Source: Candidatus Borrarchaeota archaeon
Lineage (GTDB): Archaea > Asgardarchaeota > Sifarchaeia > Borrarchaeales > Borrarchaeaceae
NCBI GenBank assembly: GCA_016840645.1
Contig: JAEORY010000310.1
Span: forward strand, 1-5,417
Length of the DNA stretch: 5,417 nucleotides
Direction: 5' to 3'
Below, piece by piece: positions 1 to 5,389 of the stretch (position 1 is its first letter; every line of letters starts with the position of its first letter). Below the pieces are notes generated by a model. The model worked only from the letters and a program-made list of their open reading frames with translations. It was not told the origin of the DNA and did no database searches. A program made the translations under genes and the position numbers.

Positions 1-220
1 TATTAGTGCACTGCTCGGCAGTATTTGCATTAGCTTGACCAATGCGTATTCCTCTATCAGAAATTTCTACGATACCATCTGATTGTCCACTATAAGAAAT
101 CTGTATTCCGTTGTTAGATATGCGCACGTGCGATCCACCCACTTGCCAATCCATTGCTGTAGCCATATTGGTAAAACAAGCAATTGCGACCAGCGTACAT
201 AATGGAGATATGTTTTTCAT
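1..220 (-). CDS. Exported hypothetical protein, N-terminal 73 residues (3' end outside window)
   Basis: I do not recognise this gene. The frame starts at an ATG (220-218) and stays open to the left edge, so the C-terminus is missing. Residues 1-22 look like a Sec signal peptide: MKN start, a hydrophobic core around PLCTLVAIACF, and an ATA site with likely cleavage before Met23-Asp24. The mature part contains two copies of V-x-I-S-[N/D]-x-G-I-x-I, at residues 32-41 and 51-60, spaced 19 residues apart. This alternating pattern suggests short beta strands, as in a beta-solenoid or adhesin-like repeat, but two copies are too few to name a fold. An AGAGGA ribosome site lies 8 bases upstream of the ATG and a promoter lies at 271-299. 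Both support this start over the competing frame on the same strand. The product is probably periplasmic, outer-membrane or secreted. Certain: start and export-like N-terminus. Unknown: function. Confidence 0.72.
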   Translation of the reverse strand, partial: MKNISPLCTLVAIACFTNMATAMDWQVGGSHVRISNNGIQISYSGQSDGIVEISDRGIRIGQANANTAEQCTN

Positions 221-228
221 TGCTCTTT

Positions 229-234
229 TCCTCT
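229..234 (-). promoter_or_regulatory. Ribosome binding site of the left-edge gene
   Basis: On the minus strand this reads AGAGGA, 8 bases from the ATG at 220. It decides between two overlapping minus-strand frames. The same AGAGGA motif precedes the hydrolase gene at the other end of the window. Confidence 0.65.
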
Positions 235-270
235 GTATTAATGGGTATTTCCATAACAATCTCATAGCCC

Positions 271-299
271 ATTGTACAAGAGAATTTTCTATTAGGCAA
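271..299 (-). promoter_or_regulatory. Sigma70-type promoter for the left-edge gene
   Basis: The minus strand reads TTGCCT (299-294), a 17-base spacer, then TACAAT (276-271). That matches the consensus at 4 of 6 and 5 of 6 positions with ideal spacing. The predicted transcript would start near 264, giving a 5' leader of about 45 bases before the ATG at 220. Found by eye only. Confidence 0.5.
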
Positions 300-421
300 G
301 GCGACCGAACACGATTTAATGGGTTTTTTACGAACCAAAACTACCAAAGAAAGAAAAATATATACGCAAGGTTAGATTGTGGCCATATTACCGAATTCAA
401 CTTTCATTTAAACAAAGGCAT

Positions 422-452
422 GTCAACAATTCAGAATTTGTTGACTCTGAAT
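422..452. repeat. Nested, mutually exclusive inverted repeats (operator-like)
   Basis: GTCAACAA (422-429) and TTGTTGAC (438-445) form a perfect 8-base inverted repeat around an 8-base centre. Overlapping it, ATTCAGA (429-435) and TCTGAAT (446-452) form a second perfect 7-base inverted repeat. The two stems share bases and cannot form together. The right arm of the first repeat contains TTGAC, the -35-like element of a possible plus-strand promoter. It lies about 120 bases upstream of the promoter of the left-edge gene. It could be a repressor site, a switch of alternative hairpins, or chance in AT-rich DNA. Confidence 0.4.
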
Positions 453-471
453 AAATAAAACAAAATATAAC
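441..471 (+). promoter_or_regulatory. Possible plus-strand promoter overlapping the palindrome
   Basis: TTGACT (441-446) and TATAAC (466-471) each match the consensus at 5 of 6 positions, but the spacer is 19 bases, longer than usual. No plausible protein gene follows on the plus strand before 930. If the promoter is real, it would drive a non-coding transcript or be a relic. Confidence 0.25.
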
Positions 472-631
472 TACACAACCACTGATTAAATCAAACCAAT
501 ATCTCCTACTAATCCATAAACCGTAATCTAATTTTTAAACTTAAGGACTCACTTGTAAAAAATTGATCTCTTTAAGCTCCGTACAAAAAAGCAGTCTATC
601 TAAATAAGAACGTTCTGCCTCAATTTTAAAA

Positions 632-685
632 CGCAAAACATTTGTTTTTTTAATGCCTGCGGTAAACCGAAAAAAATGTTTTGCG
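632..685. repeat. Long perfect inverted repeat (hairpin)
   Basis: CGCAAAACATTT (632-643) pairs perfectly with AAATGTTTTGCG (674-685). With one bulged G, the stem extends by four T-A pairs. The loop includes CGGTAAACCG, which could pair weakly on itself. On the minus strand the stem is followed at once by TTTTAAAATTG, so it could act as a weak intrinsic terminator in that direction. The plus strand has no U-tract. It may instead be a piece of a dispersed palindromic element. Confidence 0.45.
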
Positions 686-795
686 CAAGAAAAAACAGGC
701 TCGAGGATCGCTTTGACTGTATTTTTTTAGCATAGTACGAGGATTTCATCGCGGAAATAATCTATTGCGATTTCGTCCATTTTTTAGCGGAATGG

Positions 796-825
796 TTGAC
801 TTGATCGTTTTCCTATTTTTAACAT
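796..825 (+). promoter_or_regulatory. Weak possible plus-strand promoter
   Basis: TTGACT (796-801) is followed by an 18-base spacer and TAACAT (820-825), matching 5 of 6 and 4 of 6 consensus positions. The only thing downstream is an 8-codon ATG frame (862-888) with an AAGG-like site. No real gene follows, so this may be chance. Confidence 0.15.
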
Positions 826-930
826 GCAAAAAATGCCCACTTAAAATAAGAAGGTAACCTGATGAGATTCAAAGGAAATTTCTTTTAGATCTCGAACGTT
901 ATAGTTACGTTCTACTTGATATAGTCTATA

Positions 931-969
931 GAAAAGAGGGGTATTACTCTGTTAGAATAACACCCCTCT
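931..969 (-). terminator. Intrinsic terminator of the lysine-rich protein gene
   Basis: Read on the minus strand, AGAGGGGT (969-962) pairs with ACCCCTCT (942-935). A further three pairs (ATT with AAT) can form across a bulge, and TTTTC follows directly at 934-930. The GC-rich stem, short loop and U-tract are typical of an intrinsic terminator. It lies about 80 bases past the TAA of the minus-strand gene ending at 1048. The plus strand has no U-tract, so it works in one direction. Confidence 0.72.
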
Positions 970-1047
970 GCTTAAATCCTTACACCAAATTGGGTTTATA
1001 CATGCTAGTTAAAGAATCCACCTTTCATTCGTCCAGCTTTCTTCTGT

Positions 1048-1569
1048 TTATTTTTTCTTGGCTGCTTTTTTTGGAGCTGCTTTCTTTTTTCTCTTTGCAG
1101 TTACCTTCTTTTTCTTTTTTGAGGCAGCTGCCTTCTTTTTAGTAGGCCGTTTTTTAGTTTTTGCCTTCTTAGAAATAACACTTTTTTTCCTAGGAGTAGT
1201 CTTTTTCACCTTTGTTGGTACTTTCTTTCCTGGCTTTTTAACCGCCTTTTTTTTCTTTGGTCGAGTATCTTTTTTTGGAGCCTTAGCCTTTTTAGGTTCT
1301 TCCTTTTCCCCAAATAGTCCTCCAAGGATTCCCGTTCCTCTTGCTACGGTTCGACGAGAAACTACGCCTCCTCTTTGCTCATTTACAGCTTGGTTTAAAT
1401 AACGGCGTGCATATTTTACGTGTTCATGACCTTCAGAACGACCATATCGATCTTTAAAGCATCTAATTACATCCGACCAAAACCCCACTCTAAATTCTGG
1501 ATCTGCTAATAGTGAGCCTGCCGTAAATATGCTCACTCCAACAATAATCAATTGTATTTTCTTATTCAT
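1048..1569 (-). CDS. Exported histone H1-like, lysine-rich protein
   Basis: The product has 173 residues. Residues 1-22 form a signal peptide or single membrane anchor: Lys at 3-4, hydrophobic IQLIIVGVSIF from residue 5, and possible cleavage after SLLA before Asp23. Residues 23-88 are a mixed, probably folded part with Trp31, one Cys (37) and the Arg/His-rich GRSEGHEHVKYARRY. A Gly-rich turn (GTGILGGLFG) leads to residues 89-173. There about 41 of 85 residues are Lys, interspersed with Ala, Pro and Thr (AAPKKAAKKK at the end). This tail resembles the C-termini of histone H1 and of chlamydial Hc-type proteins, which bind DNA without sequence specificity. Those proteins are cytoplasmic, so an export signal is odd. 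Possible roles are binding extracellular or host DNA, binding another polyanion, or anchoring at the membrane. The start is set by AAGGAG 6 bases upstream. The gene is monocistronic, with its own promoter and terminator. Coding is secure; function is inferred from composition. Confidence 0.85.
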   Translation of the reverse strand: MNKKIQLIIVGVSIFTAGSLLADPEFRVGFWSDVIRCFKDRYGRSEGHEHVKYARRYLNQAVNEQRGGVVSRRTVARGTGILGGLFGEKEEPKKAKAPKKDTRPKKKKAVKKPGKKVPTKVKKTTPRKKSVISKKAKTKKRPTKKKAAASKKKKKVTAKRKKKAAPKKAAKKK

Positions 1570-1575
1570 TATATT

Positions 1576-1581
1576 CTCCTT
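1576..1581 (-). promoter_or_regulatory. Ribosome binding site of the lysine-rich protein gene
   Basis: The minus strand reads AAGGAG, 6 bases before the ATG at 1569. It is a strong Shine-Dalgarno match and fixes the start that includes the signal peptide. Confidence 0.75.
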
Positions 1582-1623
1582 ATCAGTGTTTCATATAGAA
1601 ATCCTAAGGGATTCTATTCTTTT

Positions 1624-1653
1624 AGTATATAATTTTCTGTTACAAATGCGCAA
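1624..1653 (-). promoter_or_regulatory. Promoter for the lysine-rich protein gene
   Basis: The minus strand reads TTGCGC (1653-1648), an 18-base AT-rich spacer, then TATACT (1629-1624). The -10 matches 5 of 6 consensus positions and the -35 only 3 of 6. Transcription would start near 1617, about 48 bases before the ATG. The divergent gene has the same -10 sequence. Confidence 0.45.
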
Positions 1654-1738
1654 GAATTTACAAAATAAAATTATGCTTTCAATTCTGTATGAAAAATTCG
1701 CATTGCCGACCTCGTCTGTTTCTATCCAAAAACGGCGT

Positions 1739-1795
1739 GCTTTTTAAAGTTTGGAAATCATTCATTCTCTTCAGATAACTCAATAACTTTAAAGC
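1739..1795. repeat. Inverted repeat in the divergent intergenic region
   Basis: GCTTTTTAAAGTT (1739-1751) pairs with AACTTTAAAGC (1785-1795), giving 11 pairs with a two-base bulge around a 33-base loop. It lies midway between the two divergent promoters of the 346-base gap 1570-1915. It could be a shared regulatory site or a remnant. The arms are AT-rich, so chance is quite possible. Nothing else beyond the promoters is evident in this gap. Confidence 0.25.
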
Positions 1796-1876
1796 ACAAT
1801 GACGCATAAGACGATGCAGTCGACTATCAAGTTTAATAAAAAAGCAATGCTTGAATTCCCGTGAAATCTGATGTAG

Positions 1877-1882
1877 TATACT
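1877..1882 (+). promoter_or_regulatory. -10 box for the FGE-like/LRR gene
   Basis: TATACT matches the -10 consensus at 5 of 6 positions and lies 19 bases before the ribosome site, implying a short leader of about 27 bases. The only -35 candidate is TTGAAT at 1851-1856, with an overlong 20-base spacer. The promoter may rely on an activator or be weak. Confidence 0.4.
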
Positions 1883-1900
1883 GCCGCATAACCAATACAA

Positions 1901-1906
1901 AAGGAG
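1901..1906 (+). promoter_or_regulatory. Ribosome binding site of the FGE-like/LRR gene
   Basis: AAGGAG lies 9 bases upstream of the ATG at 1916. It supports the start that gives the protein a signal peptide. Confidence 0.75.
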
Positions 1907-1915
1907 TACCAGCTC

Positions 1916-4090
1916 ATGTTTAACCATAAAGTATATGTACACGCCGTTTTAACATCCACTTTCCTTTTCGCTTCATTACATTCCCAGAGTAATATCAAGA
2001 ATTCAGTCGATGCTACGGCTACGTTAATAGAACAGTGCCAATACCTGTTGGATCACAATGTACTAGATATTAAGGGACTGACCACCCTTGCAAAGGCAAA
2101 TGAACCTTCTAATACAGCAAGTGGCAGTAAAGCTTATGATGAAGAAGAGACGTACAAAACCTATAAAAAATTAAACAAATTAATTAATCAACATCATGAT
2201 GATATTGACATGGCCAAAGTACGGGCTTGGGCACAACACCAAGTATCCATCTACAATCAAACTATCAAACAAGAAATTAATAAATCCGCTCAACCAATGA
2301 CATTTGTATCTATCCCTGCTGGAAGTTATAAAAATCATATCGACGGTTCAACATTTACAATACCAGCAGGACTAGAACTACAAACAACCCCAGTTACACA
2401 ATCTCAATGGCTAAGCATTATGGATAGTAATCCATCAAGCTACGCTTTAAATGAAGGCGAGACAGACGCAAAACAAATCGGTTCTCATACGTTATTAACT
2501 GATCATCCAGTTGAAAATGTTTCATATACTGATATTCAGAGGTTCATCGGCACACTTAACAAGGAAGGGGACCACCAATATTTTCTTCCATCCATTAACG
2601 AGTACCAAGCTATATTAGAGCAAGGTCTAGAAAATACATGGATAGAAAAACTCCACACCTTACCTGTTTGTACTAATAGTCATCCTTGCATTGTTAACAC
2701 CTGGAGAGAACATCTTAATACGCCACCAGAATGCACTTCCAACGATACCTGTAAAGTTACTGATGGTTTTTCTATAAGCATTTCAACGAAAAAGATATGG
2801 AACATTATCGGTAACACATGGGAATATACACGCGATCACGTTACACTTGATTCTGATTTCACCGGCCATCTTGTCTTTGGTTCTTCCTATAAAACAACAT
2901 CTCCTATCAATGATATAAACCAATTAGTAAAACCAATTGTATATGACCAAACAAAAGACGGCAGCATTGGTTTTAGATTATTACGCACCCCAAAAAATAT
3001 CCTCCCAACAAACAATGACTATTACGTAGAAACAACATATGTAGCTAACACTTTCCAATGGAGTAAAGAAACTCACAATCAAGAGCTAGATCAGCAAAAT
3101 AAAGATTGGCGCATGGAAAAGGGTGTCTACCACCATGATGACGATGCATTAACTCTTATGCTTGAGCGCAAGGAGCAATACTCTATAGAAGTGCAACATA
3201 CCATTGAAGCATTACTTACCATTGCTCTAGACCAGCAAGACCCAGTTCGTTACCTAAAAGATCTTACCTCACTAGATCTATCCAACCGCAAGCTTACCGA
3301 TATAAGCCCGTTAGCTTACCTATCGAACCTAGAAGTGCTCAATCTCGAAGATAACCTTATTGAGGATCCAACCTCACTCGCTGCTTTACCGCATTTAATA
3401 AATCTAAATCTAAATAATAACCGAATTAGCGATGCACAAGGATTATCAGAACTCTCAAGCATAGAACAATTGCATATAGCAAATAATCAAATAAGTTCTA
3501 TTGAACCATTAGTAACATTAAAAAACCTTAAAGGTCTCTCGTTGGGGGGGAATACTATTGAAAATGTCCATCAGCTAGAACAACTTAAAAATCTTGAACA
3601 TCTAGATCTAAGTAATAACAAACTGCTTAACATCAACTCACTCATGAGTCTTACGCAACTTGCATCACTTGAGCTTGCACATAATGAGATTATTGATATT
3701 GCACCGTTATCAGGCCTTACTGGAATTGAACATCTATCTCTCGAAAACAATAAGATAAAAAACATTGATGCTTTGGCAGAAATGAAACACTTGTGGACAT
3801 TGAACCTTTCCAATAATCAGATAAGTTCAGTTGAGGCATTGTCAGAACTTTCTTATTTGACCCACCTCTTTCTTGCTAAAAACCAAATAACCGATATCAG
3901 ACCCCTTTATGCACTCGAGAATCTACATGAAGTAGATCTCCATTCGAATAAGCCTCTTATTACCGACAGAGAAATAGAACCAATGCTTGAATGCTCCCTG
4001 ATAAAGTCAGTAAGTTATAGCACTGATAAGGAAGCCAGTGGTAAGGGACGCTCTGGATGTATTAATTTTGACTTGTTATACGACGATTAA
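1916..4090 (+). CDS. Exported FGE-sulfatase-like and leucine-rich-repeat fusion protein
   Basis: The product has 724 residues. Residues 1-23 are a probable signal peptide (hydrophobic VLTSTFLFASLHS). Residues 24-126 are a mostly helical, charged region. Residues 127-357 match the FGE/SUMF1 superfamily, which has a C-type-lectin-like fold. Landmarks are the opening FVSIPAGSY, TTPVTQSQW, NPSSY, DHPVENVSYTD, FLPSINEYQ, IGNTWEYTRD (299-307) and the closing GFRLLRT. The usual RGGSW-type segment is degenerate (VFGSSYKTT). The paired catalytic cysteines of true FGE near the end are absent, so sulfatase-activating chemistry is unlikely and binding more probable. Residues 249-284 carry an insertion with two C-x5-C motifs. 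After a linker or cap (358-449), residues 450-669 are ten consecutive LRRs of exactly 22 residues (L-x-x-L-x-L-x-x-N-x-I-x-x-I-x-x-L), of the SDS22/internalin type. A degenerate eleventh repeat follows, then a tail with Cys693 and Cys715 that may cap the array. The protein is probably surface-exposed or secreted and binds host or partner proteins. The domain calls are firm; the role is inferred. Confidence 0.93.
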   Translation: MFNHKVYVHAVLTSTFLFASLHSQSNIKNSVDATATLIEQCQYLLDHNVLDIKGLTTLAKANEPSNTASGSKAYDEEETYKTYKKLNKLINQHHDDIDMAKVRAWAQHQVSIYNQTIKQEINKSAQPMTFVSIPAGSYKNHIDGSTFTIPAGLELQTTPVTQSQWLSIMDSNPSSYALNEGETDAKQIGSHTLLTDHPVENVSYTDIQRFIGTLNKEGDHQYFLPSINEYQAILEQGLENTWIEKLHTLPVCTNSHPCIVNTWREHLNTPPECTSNDTCKVTDGFSISISTKKIWNIIGNTWEYTRDHVTLDSDFTGHLVFGSSYKTTSPINDINQLVKPIVYDQTKDGSIGFRLLRTPKNILPTNNDYYVETTYVANTFQWSKETHNQELDQQNKDWRMEKGVYHHDDDALTLMLERKEQYSIEVQHTIEALLTIALDQQDPVRYLKDLTSLDLSNRKLTDISPLAYLSNLEVLNLEDNLIEDPTSLAALPHLINLNLNNNRISDAQGLSELSSIEQLHIANNQISSIEPLVTLKNLKGLSLGGNTIENVHQLEQLKNLEHLDLSNNKLLNINSLMSLTQLASLELAHNEIIDIAPLSGLTGIEHLSLENNKIKNIDALAEMKHLWTLNLSNNQISSVEALSELSYLTHLFLAKNQITDIRPLYALENLHEVDLHSNKPLITDREIEPMLECSLIKSVSYSTDKEASGKGRSGCINFDLLYDD
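3263..3988 (+). repeat. Leucine-rich repeat array (ten 22-residue units plus a degenerate eleventh)
   Basis: Units start at residues 450, 472, 494, 516, 538, 560, 582, 604, 626 and 648 with no insertion or deletion. The eleventh (670-691) lacks the regular end. The Asn at the turn is kept in all units except the first, which has Arg in LSNRKL. The repeats are diverged at the DNA level, so this is an old array and not a recent expansion. A run of seven G at 3544-3550 encodes part of unit 5. Confidence 0.9.
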
Positions 4091-4114
4091 TTAAATAAGA
4101 ACATTAATGCTTAA

Positions 4115-4142
4115 GGTACATGCGACTTCGGTCACCTGTACT
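4115..4142. terminator. UUCG-capped hairpin between convergent genes, possible terminator
   Basis: GAC-TTCG-GTC (4124-4133) is a short stem with the stable cUUCGg tetraloop. Outside it, GTACA (4116-4120) pairs with TGTAC (4137-4141) across a small internal loop. It sits in the 60-base gap between the two stop codons at 4090 and 4151. On the plus strand a TTTT run occurs only about ten bases later (4149-4152), and the minus strand has no close U-tract. Termination for the LRR gene is plausible but not textbook. Confidence 0.35.
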
Positions 4143-4150
4143 ACTCTCTT

Positions 4151-5383
4151 TTACGCCTTATCATTAATAATGCGTTCTTCAATTTCTTTAAGCGATGGCT
4201 GTAGATGCTTGCGTATAACTCTATCTCTTGCTTTCAAACGTTCTTCAGACGTAGCAAATGGTCCTTCATCTTTGAATAAAATGTCCCATCCTTTTTGCGC
4301 TAACGCTTCGTCATACGGTATGCCAATGTAACTATAAAAAGCATTCACTATAGCTTTGTACCTATCCGCACTTCCTCCTAGATGATATTCCCCATGCTCT
4401 CCCTCATCTAATTCAAGTAAAAACGCTTTAGGATGATATAAATATCTTCCTGCCGAAGTGCCTTTAGGCTGTTTTTGCAAGAAGTAATACAAAACGCGAG
4501 AACTATTTATAGGAGTTACCGTATCTTTTTTCGAATGAACAATGAGAATCGGCAACGTCCTATCAATCATATGAGCGACTGAAATAGGATTCACTCCTTC
4601 ATGCCCATAAGCCCTTTTAAAATACCAATCGAATGCTTCCGCTGGAAGATCTAAGACCTTCTTCCAGTCTTTTTCCTGATCATACACATATGACACTATA
4701 GTATCATTAGGAGATTCGGCTATTAATGCCGATACGGCAGCTCTTCTTAAAGGATATCTTGCCGGCTTTTGCCCAGCTTTAACTGGTTTAGGCTTTAAAA
4801 GCCTCCCTACCTTAGTAGGGTACTTTCCAAACGCGTTGAAGGCAGTAAGTGCGCCGCGCGAAGTACCCACAATTACCATTTCTTCCATTATTTTTGCAAT
4901 ACGCTCCTGGACAGGTAATTCCATTGCTGTTTCGAAATTTGCTTTTTTAACTTCAACTGTAGCCCCTAGCAATGCCTCAATGTCTTCTTGTTGGCCTATG
5001 CTGCCTTTAATACCACCTTTCTCTCCTGGCTTGACTTGAGGAAAGTTAAAGGAATAATAGGGACAAGTGAAAAGTCGCCACTCATTCGGTCCCGTAGGGG
5101 CGTATGCTGCAGCTTGGTCTTTATTTTCCCACAATCCGTGAGCAAAGAGAAATGACATAGGAAGTTGACCTATATAGCCAGGAATGGTCTTTCTTCCTCC
5201 CTTTGGATTCATACGCCAGGTTCGTAAGCATTTTTTTGCTAAATCTATCGATTGACCATCACTTTGTACTTGTGTCGTAAAAATATCTGACCATTTATAT
5301 TTCGGTAGTACCCCCATTGCAGCAACGGTACTACAGCCGACTGCAATTATAAGAGAAAGGAGTAAAGCTGCAAAATTCTTCAT
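4151..5383 (-). CDS. Exported alpha/beta hydrolase (possible lipoprotein)
   Basis: The product has 410 residues. Residues 1-22 are an export signal. IAVGC at 13-17 resembles a lipobox, so Cys17 may be lipidated; otherwise cleavage after TVAA is possible. The alpha/beta-hydrolase signs are FAHGLW (80-85, oxyanion region), the nucleophile elbow VGTSRGA with Ser175, HSKKDTVTP with acid Asp287, and GEHGEYH with His330 (or His334) as the likely base. The order and spacing fit a serine-hydrolase triad. A region at about 195-265 between strand elements probably forms a lid. The tail 370-410 is a charged helical extension outside the core. Substrate (lipid, ester or peptide) cannot be told from the sequence. 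An AGAGGA site lies 6 bases before the ATG. The gene converges on the LRR gene and shares a 60-base gap with it. The promoter is probably near or beyond the right edge. Fold and exportation are well supported; substrate is unknown. Confidence 0.9.
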   Translation of the reverse strand: MKNFAALLLSLIIAVGCSTVAAMGVLPKYKWSDIFTTQVQSDGQSIDLAKKCLRTWRMNPKGGRKTIPGYIGQLPMSFLFAHGLWENKDQAAAYAPTGPNEWRLFTCPYYSFNFPQVKPGEKGGIKGSIGQQEDIEALLGATVEVKKANFETAMELPVQERIAKIMEEMVIVGTSRGALTAFNAFGKYPTKVGRLLKPKPVKAGQKPARYPLRRAAVSALIAESPNDTIVSYVYDQEKDWKKVLDLPAEAFDWYFKRAYGHEGVNPISVAHMIDRTLPILIVHSKKDTVTPINSSRVLYYFLQKQPKGTSAGRYLYHPKAFLLELDEGEHGEYHLGGSADRYKAIVNAFYSYIGIPYDEALAQKGWDILFKDEGPFATSEERLKARDRVIRKHLQPSLKEIEERIINDKA

Positions 5384-5389
5384 TTACAT

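Larger units (their letters stand above)
541..951 (-). pseudogene. Possible gene remnant: one minus-strand frame interrupted by TAA stops
   Basis: The frame whose codons start at multiples of 3 is read as four open segments: 951-844 (36 codons), 840-787 (18), 783-730 (18) and 726-544 (61). They are separated by TAA at 843, 786 and 729, and the last segment ends at TAA 543-541. The last segment reads like protein, including VLRFKIEAERSYLDRLLF and ELKEINFLQVSP. The first contains a loosely similar stretch, ERNYNVRDLKEISF. An internal ATG at 780 opens only 17 codons and has no convincing ribosome site. A second minus-strand frame, shifted by one base, is also open over about 859-739 and reads KNRKTIKSTIPLKNGRNRNR. 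The debris could therefore be frameshifted, or an intergenic repeat with no coding past. I recognise no family. This covers most of the long gap between the first two genes. The reading is weak and should be treated as a lead. Confidence 0.25.

Noticed and set aside
114..347. Minus-strand frame of 77 codons overlapping the left-edge gene
   Set aside because: It competes with the frame that has a signal peptide, AGAGGA site and in-register repeats, and it shows no ribosome site of its own.
111..458. Plus-strand frame of 115 codons
   Set aside because: It overlaps the start, ribosome site and promoter of the left-edge minus-strand gene, has no ribosome site of its own, and its composition is not protein-like.
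727..843. TAA stops exactly 57 bases apart (843, 786, 729) in the broken frame
   Set aside because: I compared the 57-base segments and they are not similar apart from GCTAA near the ends, so there is no evidence of a 57-base tandem repeat.
862..888. Eight-codon ATG frame with an upstream AAGG on the plus strand
   Set aside because: It is too short and has no downstream gene it could regulate as a leader peptide.
1058..1402. Phenylalanine-rich plus-strand frame
   Set aside because: It is the exact antisense of the lysine-codon-rich tail: AAA/AAG read backwards gives TTT/CTT.
1401..1740. Exact 10-mer AACGGCGTGC at 1401-1410 and 1731-1740, with a near inverted copy at 1941-1950
   Set aside because: The copies sit in unrelated contexts (one inside a coding region, one intergenic, one inside the next gene) with no shared flanks, so chance is the simpler explanation.
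1679..1942. Minus-strand frame of 87 codons
   Set aside because: It runs over the -10 box, ribosome site and first codons of the FGE-like/LRR gene, and no family resemblance is visible.
2294..2986. Diversity-generating retroelement target in the FGE/C-type-lectin-like domain
   Set aside because: This fold is used by such targets, but I see no template repeat or reverse transcriptase in the window, and the LRR array follows the domain where the variable end would normally be.
4836..5039. Plus-strand frame opposite the hydrolase gene
   Set aside because: It is fully antisense to the conserved nucleophile-elbow region and has no ribosome site.
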